64,000 nt of DNA from Bacillus pumilus (lineage in GTDB: Bacteria > Bacillota > Bacilli > Bacillales > Bacillaceae), in assembly GCA_001938995.1 (NCBI GenBank), contig MKZN01000003.1, forward strand, positions 227,884 through 291,883. Direction: 5' to 3'. The notes below the pieces were generated by a model. That model was given only the letters and a program-made list of their open reading frames with translations. It was not told the DNA's origin and ran no database searches. Positions within the stretch are counted from its first letter, which is position 1. Each line of letters begins with the position of its first letter. Below, piece after piece: positions 54,935-64,000 of this stretch. The position numbers and the translations under genes are program-made.

Positions 54935-55942
54935 ATGAAACATGACAAGAAGAAAGATAATGTCATTTTGTTTCCTGGTCTGAAAGAAAGACTGATTGAA
55001 AAAGGAATGGCAGCATTAAAAGAGAAACAATATCATGAGGCGCTTCACTTGTTTTCTGAAGCGAAAACGTATGATGACGATGAAGAATCCGATATTCACC
55101 TTGGAATGGCCATTTGTTTTCTAGAGCTGGGTGAGTTGCAGGATGCGAAGCGTGTCTGTGAAAAGATGTTACATGAAGGCTATGGTCATTACTTTACGGT
55201 GCTGCAAGTGTATATGACCATTTTAATTCAGCTGAAAGAATACGTGGAAGTAAAACAGACGATTGAAGCAGTACTAGAAGAGAACCATCTTCCTTCAGAA
55301 AGCGCAGAACACTTTTATAAACTACTTGAATTTAGCAGAAAGATGATTGAATCGCCTGAGGACGTCTTAGATGAAGACGAAAGTAGCACAGGCGAAATCA
55401 ATCTAGATGAGATGCTAGAACGACCGGAAGAACAGGTGCAGTTCATCCATTCACTGAAAGACCGTAATATTACACCGCACATTGGTCTATTAAATACGAT
55501 TTTACAAAAACCAGATGGTCACCCTGTCGTGAAATCATTAATATTGCAGCTTCTGTCAGATCATGAGTTTGCAAAACCTGTTCATGTCACCAAATTCGGC
55601 GATTCTTTAACGCTTGTTCCATCTGACGCTGTTAAGCCAGAGCAAATGCCGCTTCTTCAGCAAGTGCTGCGTCAGTTGGATGAGACGCTTGGAAATGAAA
55701 ACCCGACCCTTTATCAAGGGGTGGAAGAATTGTGGCGCCGGCATTTATTTGTTCTTTATCCTTTTCAGCCTAAATATACAGATCCAACTCTCTGGGCAGC
55801 AGCTCTACACAAAGTCGGCTATGAAATGCACGGGATTGAGATTGACCTTGAAGAATTGCATCTATTGTATGATTTTAGCGAACGAGAGCTGAGAGAAGCT
55901 TGTACAATGCTGAAGGATATTGAAGAAATTTCTTATTTGTAA
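54935..55942 (+). CDS. ysoA: TPR-repeat protein YsoA
   Basis: The 335-residue protein has TPR-like helices in its N-terminal half (LIEKGMAALKEKQYHEALHLFSEAKTY; LGMAICFLELGELQDAKRV) and a distinct C-terminal domain (about 150-335). It lies between leuD and tig as in B. subtilis. Function is not established. AAAGGAACG precedes the ATG. Confidence 0.9.
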   Translation: MKHDKKKDNVILFPGLKERLIEKGMAALKEKQYHEALHLFSEAKTYDDDEESDIHLGMAICFLELGELQDAKRVCEKMLHEGYGHYFTVLQVYMTILIQLKEYVEVKQTIEAVLEENHLPSESAEHFYKLLEFSRKMIESPEDVLDEDESSTGEINLDEMLERPEEQVQFIHSLKDRNITPHIGLLNTILQKPDGHPVVKSLILQLLSDHEFAKPVHVTKFGDSLTLVPSDAVKPEQMPLLQQVLRQLDETLGNENPTLYQGVEELWRRHLFVLYPFQPKYTDPTLWAAALHKVGYEMHGIEIDLEELHLLYDFSERELREACTMLKDIEEISYL

Positions 55943-55955
55943 TTTGTCGATTTAG

Positions 55956-55983
55956 TTGAAACACATACTTGTTATGTTATAAT
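55956..55983 (+). promoter_or_regulatory. SigA promoter of tig
   Basis: TTGAAA and TATAAT are spaced by 16 bases; a leader of about 190 bases precedes tig. Confidence 0.75.
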
Positions 55984-56182
55984 ATAATGGTTGTATTTGT
56001 GCATATATAGTGCAGTTGTACGATTCCGATGGTTGAAAGACGATATGTATAATCAAGTTAATTGTTGTATACATAATACTGCTGCTTTAGCGGAGTGCGT
56101 GGTTTTTGATTGGACGAAGTCTTTATGATGCTTTAGAATGTAACAACGCACAATCTGAATAGATTTTTGGAGGGAAACACAC

Positions 56183-57457
56183 ATGTCAGTAAAATGGGAA
56201 AAACAAGAAGGTAACGAAGGTGTCTTAACTGTAGAAGTTGACGCTGAAACATTTAACAAAGCACTTGATGATGCATTTAAGAAAGTCGTTAAGCAAGTAT
56301 CTATTCCTGGGTTCCGTAAAGGGAAAGTACCACGCGGTCTTTTCGAACAACGTTTTGGTGTAGAATCTCTTTATCAGGATGCTCTTGATATTCTTCTACC
56401 AGTTGAATATCCAAAAGCAATCGACGAAGCCGGTATTGAGCCAGTTGACCGCCCTGAAATCGATGTTGAAAAAATCGAAAAAGGCGAAAGCTTAATCTTC
56501 ACTGCAAAAGTAACAGTGAAGCCTGAAGTGAAACTTGGAGACTACAAAGGTCTTAAAGTAGAAAAAGACGATACAACTGTCACTGATGAAGATGTACAAG
56601 AAGAGTTAAAAGCAATGCAAGGCCGTCAAGCTGAGCTTGTAGTGAAAGAAGAAGGTGCCATCGAAAACGGTGATACTGTTGTTCTTGATTTCGAAGGATT
56701 CGTTGACGGAGAAGCGTTCGAAGGCGGAAAAGCTGAGAACTACTCTCTTGAAATAGGTTCTGGTTCATTCATCCCTGGTTTCGAAGAGCAATTAGTTGGT
56801 CTTGAAGCTGGCGCTGAAAAAGACGTAGAAGTGACATTCCCAGAAGAATATCACGCTGAAGACCTTGCAGGTAAACCAGCTGTATTCAAAGTGAAAATTC
56901 ACGAAATCAAAGCAAAAGAACTGCCGGCACTTGACGATGAGTTCGCAAAAGATGTTGATGAAGAAGTAGAAACACTTGCTGAGTTAACAGAAAAAACAAA
57001 GAAACGTCTTGAAGAGTCAAAAGAAAACGAAGCAGATGTAAAACTTCGTGAAGAACTAGTAGCGAAAGCATCTGAAAATGCGGAAGCTGACATCCCACAA
57101 GCGATGATCGACACAGAGCTTGATCGCATGATGAAAGAATTCGAACAACGTCTTCAAATGCAAGGAATGAACCTTGAGCTTTACTTCCAATTCTCTGGAC
57201 AAGATGAAGATGCGCTGAAAGAGCAAATGAAAGAAGATGCTGCAAAACGCGTGAAATCAAATCTAACACTTGAAGCAATTGCTGTTTCAGAAGACCTACA
57301 AGTGTCTGACGAAGAAGTGGAAGAAGAACTTTCAAAAATGGCTGAAGCTTACAACATGCCAGTTGAAAATATCAAACAAGCGATTGGATCAACTGACGCA
57401 ATGAAAGAAGATCTAAAAGTTCGTAAAGCAATTGATTTTCTTGTAGAAAACCGTTAA
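56183..57457 (+). CDS. tig: Trigger factor
   Basis: The 424-residue ribosome-bound chaperone has the ribosome-binding signature GFRKGKVPR at 43-51, an FKBP-type peptidyl-prolyl isomerase domain (about 160-245: [20 protein letters not shown]) and a C-terminal chaperone domain. It meets nascent chains at the exit tunnel. GGAGGG precedes the ATG. Confidence 0.97.
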   Translation: MSVKWEKQEGNEGVLTVEVDAETFNKALDDAFKKVVKQVSIPGFRKGKVPRGLFEQRFGVESLYQDALDILLPVEYPKAIDEAGIEPVDRPEIDVEKIEKGESLIFTAKVTVKPEVKLGDYKGLKVEKDDTTVTDEDVQEELKAMQGRQAELVVKEEGAIENGDTVVLDFEGFVDGEAFEGGKAENYSLEIGSGSFIPGFEEQLVGLEAGAEKDVEVTFPEEYHAEDLAGKPAVFKVKIHEIKAKELPALDDEFAKDVDEEVETLAELTEKTKKRLEESKENEADVKLREELVAKASENAEADIPQAMIDTELDRMMKEFEQRLQMQGMNLELYFQFSGQDEDALKEQMKEDAAKRVKSNLTLEAIAVSEDLQVSDEEVEEELSKMAEAYNMPVENIKQAIGSTDAMKEDLKVRKAIDFLVENR

Positions 57458-57473
57458 TATGGTGCATAATAAT

Positions 57474-57507
57474 AAAACAGGGCGCGAGTGACTCGTGCCT
57501 TGTTTTG
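57474..57507 (+). terminator. Terminator after tig
   Basis: AAAACAGGGCGCGAG pairs with CTCGTGCCTTGTTTT around TGA, with mismatches allowed. Confidence 0.8.
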
Positions 57508-57604
57508 TACAATTTTTGACTTATCATCGCTTCTTTTGGAAACGATAGGGTAAGTCACATCTTTCTGTCATACATATCTCAATGTGCAGTGTTAGAAACA
57601 CATC

Positions 57605-57634
57605 GTTACCGTCTTTTAGGAAAGTGTGGTAAAA
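57605..57634 (+). promoter_or_regulatory. Candidate clpX promoter
   Basis: TTACCG and TAAAAT spaced by 18 bases; TGTGG directly precedes the -10. Weak -35, so moderate support. Confidence 0.45.
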
Positions 57635-57708
57635 TGCATACATACTGGACCCAGAAAGGTAGCTGACTGTTAGCTACAGGCAAGTGAAGAAGAATAAGGG
57701 GTGAAAGA

Positions 57709-58974
57709 ATGTTTAAATTCAACGAGGAAAAAGGTCAATTAAAATGCTCGTTTTGCGGTAAAACGCAAGATCAAGTGCGTAAACTGGTCGCAGGACCTGG
57801 CGTATATATATGTGATGAATGTATCGAGCTTTGCACGGAAATAGTTGAAGAAGAGCTCGGTACTGAGGAAGAAGTTGAATTCAAGGATGTTCCGAAGCCT
57901 CATGAAATTCGGGAAATTCTTGATGAATATGTCATCGGACAAGACAATGCAAAGAAATCTTTAGCTGTAGCGGTGTATAACCACTACAAACGGATCAACT
58001 CCAACAGCAAGATTGATGATGTTGAGCTGTCTAAAAGTAACATCTCCATGATTGGACCAACAGGAAGCGGTAAAACGTTACTTGCTCAAACGCTTGCACG
58101 TATTTTAAACGTTCCATTTGCGATTGCAGATGCGACATCACTAACAGAAGCAGGTTATGTTGGTGAGGACGTTGAGAATATCTTGCTAAAGCTTATTCAA
58201 GCAGCAGATTACGATGTAGAAAAAGCGGAAAAAGGCATTATCTACATTGATGAGATCGATAAAGTGGCAAGAAAATCAGAAAACCCTTCTATCACGCGTG
58301 ATGTGTCTGGGGAAGGTGTACAGCAAGCCCTGTTGAAAATTCTTGAAGGAACCGTTGCGAGTGTGCCGCCACAAGGTGGACGTAAGCACCCTCATCAAGA
58401 GTTCATTCAAATTGATACGACAAATATTCTCTTCATTTGCGGTGGGGCATTTGACGGCATTGAGCAAATCATCAAACGTCGTCTAGGTCAGAAAGTCATT
58501 GGATTCGGTGCGGAAAATAAACTGGAAGATCTTGAAAAAGAAGTTCTTCTATCAAAAGTACTGCCAGAAGACTTGCTTCGCTTCGGTTTAATTCCAGAAT
58601 TCATCGGTCGTCTACCGGTGATCGCAAGCCTAGAGCCACTAGATGAGAATGCACTTGTTGAAATCTTGACGAAACCTAAAAATGCGTTAGTCAAACAGTA
58701 TACAAAAATGCTTGAGCTTGACAATGTTGAGCTTGAATTCGAAGAAGATGCCCTAAGTGAAATCGCGAAAAAAGCGATTGAGCGTAAAACGGGGGCACGT
58801 GGTCTTCGTTCTATCATCGAAGGCATCATGCTTGACGTGATGTTTGACCTTCCATCCCGTGATGATATCGAAAAATGTGTCATCACTGGTGAAACGGTTG
58901 CCGATGGTGTGCCACCACGCCTTGTGTTAAAAGACGGCACAGTCGTTAATAAAGATACCAAAACATCAGCATAA
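57709..58974 (+). CDS. clpX: ATP-dependent Clp protease ATP-binding subunit ClpX
   Basis: The 421-residue AAA+ unfoldase has an N-terminal zinc domain (Cys13, Cys16, Cys35, Cys38), Walker A GPTGSGKT (116-123), Walker B IYIDEIDK and the IGF loop (VIGFGAENK) that docks with ClpP. It feeds proteins into ClpP. GGGGTG precedes the ATG. In B. subtilis it also follows tig. Confidence 0.97.
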   Translation: MFKFNEEKGQLKCSFCGKTQDQVRKLVAGPGVYICDECIELCTEIVEEELGTEEEVEFKDVPKPHEIREILDEYVIGQDNAKKSLAVAVYNHYKRINSNSKIDDVELSKSNISMIGPTGSGKTLLAQTLARILNVPFAIADATSLTEAGYVGEDVENILLKLIQAADYDVEKAEKGIIYIDEIDKVARKSENPSITRDVSGEGVQQALLKILEGTVASVPPQGGRKHPHQEFIQIDTTNILFICGGAFDGIEQIIKRRLGQKVIGFGAENKLEDLEKEVLLSKVLPEDLLRFGLIPEFIGRLPVIASLEPLDENALVEILTKPKNALVKQYTKMLELDNVELEFEEDALSEIAKKAIERKTGARGLRSIIEGIMLDVMFDLPSRDDIEKCVITGETVADGVPPRLVLKDGTVVNKDTKTSA

Positions 58975-58985
58975 GAGAAGCTAAC

Positions 58986-59018
58986 ACTCCTGAATCTTTT
59001 TGATTCAGGAGTTTTTTA
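58986..59018 (+). terminator. Terminator after clpX
   Basis: ACTCCTGAATC pairs perfectly with GATTCAGGAGT around TTTTT; six Ts follow. Confidence 0.92.
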
Positions 59019-59112
59019 TTTATCGAGGAAGACCGTGTTTATTCCGTCCAGCTCTAGGAAATACTAGCAGACAGAAACCATTACATATGATTGATGAAGG
59101 AGGGAGCACCGA

Positions 59113-60771
59113 TTGAGCTGGACAGGAATCGTACTATTCATACAGCTGTTTTTTGGTATCGTCATTGGGCTGTACTTTTGGAACTTACTGCGAAATCAGC
59201 GCACACAAAAGGTGACGATCGACAAGGAATCTAAAAAAGAAATGGAAGCACTCAGAAAGATGCGATCGATCAAATTGAGTGAACCTTTATCAGAGAGAGT
59301 CCGGCCAAAAGGGTTTCAAGATATTGTAGGGCAAGAAGACGGCATAAGGGCTTTAAAAGCAGCTTTATGCGGCCCTAACCCGCAGCACGTCATCGTCTAT
59401 GGGCCTCCGGGAGTTGGAAAAACAGCCGCAGCACGTCTTGTGATGGAAGAAGCAAAACGTCATGCTGATTCTCCGTTCAAGAAAGACGCAGTGTTTGTAG
59501 AGCTAGATGCCACAACGGCGAGATTTGATGAACGTGGCATTGCAGACCCGTTAATCGGTTCAGTACATGATCCGATCTACCAAGGGGCAGGAGCGATGGG
59601 ACAAGCAGGAATTCCCCAGCCAAAACAAGGAGCGGTGACACATGCTCATGGCGGTGTTCTGTTTATAGATGAAATTGGTGAACTGCATCCAATCCAAATG
59701 AACAAAATGCTAAAGGTGCTTGAAGATCGCAAAGTATTTCTAGACAGCGCTTACTACAGTGAGGAAAATACCCAAATCCCAAATCACATTCACGATATTT
59801 TTCAAAATGGGCTGCCTGCTGACTTTAGATTGATTGGTGCCACCACTAGGACACCTGACGAAATACCCCCAGCAATTAGATCGAGATGTTTGGAAATTTT
59901 CTTTAAAGATCTCGATCAGCACGAGTTGAAAATTGTTGCATCAAAGGCTGTTCAAAAGATCCAAAAGGAATTAAGTGATGAGGGCTTGAACCTGTTAACG
60001 ACCTATGTGAAAAATGGACGTGAAGCAGTCAATATGGTGCAAATAGCTGCTGGTATGGCCATCACTGAAAATCGAAAAGATATCACGATTGCTGATGTAG
60101 AATGGGTCATTCATTCAAGTCAGCTGACGCCAAGATATGAACAAAAGGTGCCGGAAAAGCCAAAAGTCGGTGTAGTCAATGGCCTTGCTGTCTATGGACC
60201 AAATAGTGGCGCCTTGCTTGAAATTGAAGTGAATATATGTAAAGCACTTGAAAAAGGGAGTATCAACATCACAGGGATTGCAGAAGAAGAAAGCATTGGA
60301 AACCAGTCGAAATCAATTAGACGAAAAAGTATGGCAAAAGGATCTGTCGAGAATGTATTAACAGTGCTAAGAAACTTAGGCATCCGGACAAATGAATATG
60401 ATATCCACATTAACTTTCCAGCTGGTGCCCCTATTGATGGACCGTCTGCTGGAATTGCGATGGCGACAGCGATATTCTCTGCCATTCATCAATTGCCCAT
60501 CGATCATCTTACAGCGATGACGGGTGAGATTGGATTGCAAGGACAGGTGAAGCCGATTGGCGGTGTGATCCCAAAGATCAAGGCAGCAAAACAGGCTGGT
60601 GCCAAAACGGTCATCATTCCTTATGACAACCAGCAATCCATTTTAAAAGAAATTGAAGGTGTGACCATTGTGCCTGTGAAGCATTTCCAAGAGGTGCTGG
60701 ATCAATGTTTGGTTAATCCGCCAGACGAATTGAAAGATGGACGAGAAGAAATGAAAAGAAAATCTGTTTAA
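59113..60771 (+). CDS. lonB: ATP-dependent protease LonB
   Basis: The 552-residue membrane-linked Lon-like protease has an N-terminal helix (WTGIVLFIQLFFGIVIGLYF), Walker A GPPGVGKT (97-104) and a C-terminal S16 protease domain with Ser in DGPSAGIAMA and a downstream Lys. In B. subtilis lonB is expressed in the forespore under sigma-F. The TTG start matches the family N-terminus and follows GGAGGGAG. A terminator follows. Confidence 0.95.
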   Translation: MSWTGIVLFIQLFFGIVIGLYFWNLLRNQRTQKVTIDKESKKEMEALRKMRSIKLSEPLSERVRPKGFQDIVGQEDGIRALKAALCGPNPQHVIVYGPPGVGKTAAARLVMEEAKRHADSPFKKDAVFVELDATTARFDERGIADPLIGSVHDPIYQGAGAMGQAGIPQPKQGAVTHAHGGVLFIDEIGELHPIQMNKMLKVLEDRKVFLDSAYYSEENTQIPNHIHDIFQNGLPADFRLIGATTRTPDEIPPAIRSRCLEIFFKDLDQHELKIVASKAVQKIQKELSDEGLNLLTTYVKNGREAVNMVQIAAGMAITENRKDITIADVEWVIHSSQLTPRYEQKVPEKPKVGVVNGLAVYGPNSGALLEIEVNICKALEKGSINITGIAEEESIGNQSKSIRRKSMAKGSVENVLTVLRNLGIRTNEYDIHINFPAGAPIDGPSAGIAMATAIFSAIHQLPIDHLTAMTGEIGLQGQVKPIGGVIPKIKAAKQAGAKTVIIPYDNQQSILKEIEGVTIVPVKHFQEVLDQCLVNPPDELKDGREEMKRKSV

Positions 60772-60797
60772 TCCCCATCACATATGGGGATTTTTTA
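60771..60797 (+). terminator. Terminator after lonB
   Basis: ATCCCCAT and ATGGGGAT pair around CACAT; a T run follows. Confidence 0.9.
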
Positions 60798-60879
60798 GTG
60801 AAATCGATCTTTTTTTCTTTTTCAAGAGAAAAAGAAAGGGTATACTACGATAAGATCATCATTTCTCAGATCTTTTACA

Positions 60880-60907
60880 TTGTACAAGACTGAAACAGGT
60901 ATATTAT
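60880..60907 (+). promoter_or_regulatory. Candidate SigA promoter of lonA
   Basis: TTGTAC and TATTAT spaced by 16 bases, about 35 bases before the ribosome site. Confidence 0.6.
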
Positions 60908-60942
60908 AATGATTCATACTAGTGACGGAGGTGTCAATCAAC

Positions 60943-63267
60943 ATGGCAGATGAAATCAATAAGAATGTTCCGCTCCTTCCATTGCGAGGTTTGCTTGTTT
61001 ATCCAACAATGGTCTTGCATTTGGATGTTGGACGCGAAAAGTCTGTTCAAGCTTTAGAACAGGCAATGATGAACGATCATATGATTTTTCTAGCAACTCA
61101 GCGGGAAATTTCAATAGATGAACCAGGTGAAGAAGAAATTTTCAAAGTCGGCACCTACACAAAAATTAAACAAATGCTCAAGCTACCAAATGGAACGATT
61201 CGCGTACTGGTTGAAGGCTTAAATCGGGCACAGATTGAATCGTACGAGGAGTTAGAGGACTATACGTCCGTTGACATTAAAGAATTAACAGAGGCAGAAT
61301 TGAAAGACGCAGAGGCAGAAGCACTGATGCGTACTTTGTTAGATCACTTCGATCAGTACATAAAAATTTCAAAAAAAATCTCAGCTGAAACATATGCAAC
61401 AGTGACGGATATTGAGGAACCGGGAAGAATGGCAGATATCGTCGCTTCTCACTTGCCTTTGAAATTAAAAGACAAGCAAGAAGTGCTCGAAACAGTGGAT
61501 GTCAAAAAACGGTTGAACCGAGTCATCAGCTTGATTCACAATGAAAAAGAAGTGCTGGAAATTGAAAAGAAAATCGGACAGCGCGTAAAGCGATCAATGG
61601 AACGAACGCAAAAAGAATATTATTTACGTGAACAAATGAAAGCCATTCAGAAAGAGCTTGGAGACAAAGAAGGAAAAACAGGTGAAGTCAGTACATTAAT
61701 GGCTAAAATCGAACAATCTGGCATGCCTGAATCTGTTCGTGAAACAGCCTTAAAAGAGCTGAATCGATATGAAAAAATCCCTTCAAGCTCTGCTGAGAGT
61801 TCTGTGATCCGAAATTATATTGATTGGCTTATTAACCTTCCGTGGGGAAAATACACAGAAGATCGCCTTGACTTAAAGCTTGCAAGTCAAATTTTAGATG
61901 ATGAGCATCATGGATTAGAAAAGGTCAAAGAACGAGTGCTTGAATATTTGGCGGTACAAAAACTGACGAATTCACTAAAAGGACCGATTCTGTGCTTAGC
62001 AGGGCCCCCAGGTGTTGGGAAAACGTCACTGGCGAAGTCGATTGCAAAATCACTGGACCGACAGTTTATCCGTATCTCTCTTGGCGGTGTGCGTGATGAA
62101 TCAGAGATTCGCGGGCATAGAAGAACGTATGTAGGCGCGATGCCGGGACGAATCATTCGTGGCATGAGCAAGGCAGGCACCATGAATCCAGTGTTTCTTT
62201 TAGATGAAATTGATAAAATGTCATCTGATTTTAGAGGTGATCCGTCCTCTGCTATGCTTGAAGTGTTAGATCCAGAGCAAAATCATAACTTCAGTGATCA
62301 TTACATTGAAGAGACCTTTGATTTGTCTCAAGTGTTATTTATTGCGACTGCTAATAATTTGGCAACCATTCCTGGTCCACTTCGTGATAGAATGGAAATT
62401 ATCACAATTGCAGGGTACACTGAGGTCGAAAAAGCAGAAATTGTGAAAGACCATCTTTTACCGAAACAGCTGAAGGAACATGGTTTAAAGAAATCGAATT
62501 TGCAACTTCGTGAAACGGCGATTTACGATATCATTCGCTATTACACTAGAGAAGCTGGGGTCCGCGGATTAGAGCGTCAGCTTGCAGCGATTTGCCGAAA
62601 AGCGGCAAAAGCGATTGTGGCTGAGGACCGTAAACGAATAACGGTCACAGAAAAGAACTTATCTGACTATCTTGGAAAAAGGCTTTACCGCTATGGACAA
62701 GCTGAAACGACAGACCAAGTCGGTGTTGTCACAGGACTTGCGTACACAACAGTTGGCGGAGATACTTTATCGATTGAAGTGTCACTCTCACCTGGTAAAG
62801 GCAAACTGCTGTTAACCGGGAAGCTTGGAGATGTCATGAGAGAGTCAGCGCAGGCGGCATTTAGTTACATTCGCTCGAAGGCAAATGAACTGAACATTGA
62901 TCCTGATTTTAATGAGAAACATGATATTCATATCCATGTTCCAGAAGGTGCGGTTCCAAAGGACGGGCCATCAGCTGGTATTACCATTGCGACGGCTCTT
63001 GTGTCAGCACTCACAGGACGTCCTGTGTCAAAAGAAGTCGGAATGACAGGTGAAATTACGTTAAGAGGAAGAGTGCTTCCAATTGGCGGATTAAAAGAAA
63101 AAGCATTAGGTGCACATCGTGCGGGGCTTAAAACCATTATTCTTCCAAAGGAAAATGAGAAGGATATTGATGATATTCCTGAAAGTGTGAGAGAAGGATT
63201 AACCTTTATTCCAGTTTCGCATTTAGATGAGGTGCTTGAGAAAGCGTTAGTAGGAGAGGGAAGATGA
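60943..63267 (+). CDS. lonA: ATP-dependent protease La (LonA)
   Basis: The 774-residue protease has a LAN substrate domain (about 8-200: [23 protein letters not shown]), an AAA+ module with GPPGVGKT near 355 and LLDEIDKM, and an S16 domain with catalytic Ser in [10 protein letters not shown] and Lys after. It removes damaged and regulatory proteins. ATG 60943 (MADEINKNV) is chosen because GGAGGTG lies ahead; an upstream in-frame start precedes that site. Overlaps ysxC by four bases. Confidence 0.97.
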   Translation: MADEINKNVPLLPLRGLLVYPTMVLHLDVGREKSVQALEQAMMNDHMIFLATQREISIDEPGEEEIFKVGTYTKIKQMLKLPNGTIRVLVEGLNRAQIESYEELEDYTSVDIKELTEAELKDAEAEALMRTLLDHFDQYIKISKKISAETYATVTDIEEPGRMADIVASHLPLKLKDKQEVLETVDVKKRLNRVISLIHNEKEVLEIEKKIGQRVKRSMERTQKEYYLREQMKAIQKELGDKEGKTGEVSTLMAKIEQSGMPESVRETALKELNRYEKIPSSSAESSVIRNYIDWLINLPWGKYTEDRLDLKLASQILDDEHHGLEKVKERVLEYLAVQKLTNSLKGPILCLAGPPGVGKTSLAKSIAKSLDRQFIRISLGGVRDESEIRGHRRTYVGAMPGRIIRGMSKAGTMNPVFLLDEIDKMSSDFRGDPSSAMLEVLDPEQNHNFSDHYIEETFDLSQVLFIATANNLATIPGPLRDRMEIITIAGYTEVEKAEIVKDHLLPKQLKEHGLKKSNLQLRETAIYDIIRYYTREAGVRGLERQLAAICRKAAKAIVAEDRKRITVTEKNLSDYLGKRLYRYGQAETTDQVGVVTGLAYTTVGGDTLSIEVSLSPGKGKLLLTGKLGDVMRESAQAAFSYIRSKANELNIDPDFNEKHDIHIHVPEGAVPKDGPSAGITIATALVSALTGRPVSKEVGMTGEITLRGRVLPIGGLKEKALGAHRAGLKTIILPKENEKDIDDIPESVREGLTFIPVSHLDEVLEKALVGEGR

Positions 63268-63851
63268 AAGTAACAAAATCAGATATCGTCATTAGTGCGG
63301 TGAAACCAGAGCAGTACCCAAGCGGGGGACTGCCTGAAATCGCTCTTGCTGGACGGTCAAATGTTGGAAAATCCTCGTTCATTAACTCATTAATTAATCG
63401 TAAAAACTTAGCACGTACGTCTTCTAAACCAGGTAAGACACAAACGCTTAATTTTTACATTATTAATGATATGCTTCACTTTGTGGACGTGCCAGGTTAC
63501 GGTTTTGCCAAAGTGTCAAAAACAGAACGTGAAGCTTGGGGAAAAATGATCGAAACGTATATTACAATGCGTGAAGAATTAAAAGCAGTGGTGCAAATTG
63601 TAGATCTGCGTCACAAGCCATCAGCAGATGATGTGAACATGTATGAATTCCTGAAATACTATGGCGTTCCTGTGATCATCATTGCAACCAAAGCGGATAA
63701 AATTCCAAAAGGTAAATGGGAAAAACATGCCAAAGTCGTGAAACAGACGCTAGACATTGTCCCATCAGATGAATTGATCCTATTCTCATCAGAAACAAAA
63801 AAGGGAAAAGATGACGCTTGGAATGCAATCCTTGCAAAGGTGAATAGCTAA
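63264..63851 (+). CDS. ysxC: Ribosome biogenesis GTPase YsxC (EngB)
   Basis: The 195-residue essential GTPase acts in 50S subunit assembly. G1 GRSNVGKS (30-37), G3 DVPGYG, G4 TKADK, and the conserved [13 protein letters not shown] overlap with lonA. Downstream, where hemA-type genes follow in B. subtilis, an insertion sequence begins instead. Confidence 0.97.
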   Translation: MKVTKSDIVISAVKPEQYPSGGLPEIALAGRSNVGKSSFINSLINRKNLARTSSKPGKTQTLNFYIINDMLHFVDVPGYGFAKVSKTEREAWGKMIETYITMREELKAVVQIVDLRHKPSADDVNMYEFLKYYGVPVIIIATKADKIPKGKWEKHAKVVKQTLDIVPSDELILFSSETKKGKDDAWNAILAKVNS

Positions 63852-63871
63852 AAGAAAAAAGCATCTGCTCA

Positions 63872-64000
63872 TGGGGACTGACCCCATAAGATGAGACAAA
63901 TAAAAAACACCTTCAAGTTTGAAAACGGATAGTTGTTATCCGAAATAAGACGTGGAGGTGTTTTTTCTATGGGGACAAGAGTGAGTTATTCGGTTGAAGT
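63872..64000 (+). mobile_element. Left end of an IS3-family insertion sequence (partial)
   Basis: The left end probably starts at TGGGGACTGACCCC, a terminal-repeat-like sequence 20 bases after ysxC. An 11-base inverted repeat (AAAAAACACCT near 63902, AGGTGTTTTTT near 63956) forms a hairpin ahead of the transposase gene, as in elements that block outside transcription. The element continues past the window, so the right end and target duplication are not visible. Confidence 0.7.
63969..64000 (+). CDS. IS3-family transposase OrfA (5' end, partial)
   Basis: Only ten codons are visible (MGTRVSYSVE), but this is the usual start of OrfA proteins of IS3-family elements in Bacillus (MGTRVSY-VEVK type). 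OrfA binds the inverted repeats; OrfB would follow by -1 frameshift outside the window. The ribosome site GGAGGTG lies inside the hairpin. Confidence 0.65.
   Translation, partial: MGTRVSYSVE

Overview
The window looks like the chromosome of a low-GC Gram-positive spore former of the genus Bacillus. The order ysmB-racE-gerM-rph-ysnA-ysnB-tRNA-Arg, then ilvBHC-leuABCD-ysoA-tig-clpX-lonB-lonA-ysxC, is the B. subtilis order, but the proteins differ enough from B. subtilis that I favour the B. pumilus/safensis/altitudinis clade. That assignment is an inference from memory of the sequences; no search was run.

Region 1 (1 to about 31,776) is the right-hand part of a temperate tailed prophage. From left to right it has a late-gene regulator (ArpU type), a minimal tyrosine recombinase, an AT-rich cargo block (a DUF2971 protein and a membrane coiled-coil protein), and an HNH nuclease with a possible cos site. 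Packaging and head genes follow (terminase, portal, ClpP-like protease, HK97-type capsid, collagen-like fibre, connectors), then a long-tail module with a -1 frameshift tail chaperone, tape measure, Dit, Tal, spike and BppU. Next come lysis genes (BhlA, SPP1-type holin, amidase), an LXG toxin with an Imm50-type immunity gene, small genes, a lipoprotein and a large serine integrase. The early region and left end lie outside the window.

The most striking observation is at the prophage's right edge. Right after the serine integrase sit the last 26 codons of gerE, the late mother-cell sporulation regulator; its first part is absent from the window. The prophage therefore splits gerE, in the manner of the skin element in sigK or SP-beta in spsM. 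Either gerE is restored by excision during sporulation or this strain lacks GerE.

Region 2 (32.0-36.7 kb) holds ordinary housekeeping genes and tRNA-Arg(TCT). Region 3 (36.7-43.9 kb) is an AT-rich variable locus beside the tRNA. It has a truncated reverse-strand ORF, a secreted hydrophobic-tailed protein with a DUF1878 partner, a decayed DUF4241 gene, and a six-gene unit of a secreted small protein plus a three-permease ABC transporter.

Region 4 (44.0-54.8 kb) contains a lactonase and the branched-chain amino acid operon. An ilvE-type aminotransferase gene sits between a promoter carrying TnrA, CcpA and CodY sites and the leucine T-box leader that precedes ilvBHC-leuABCD. Region 5 (54.9-63.9 kb) carries ysoA, trigger factor, ClpX, LonB, LonA and the GTPase YsxC. 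The first ~130 bases of an IS3-family element begin 20 bp after ysxC and run off the window.
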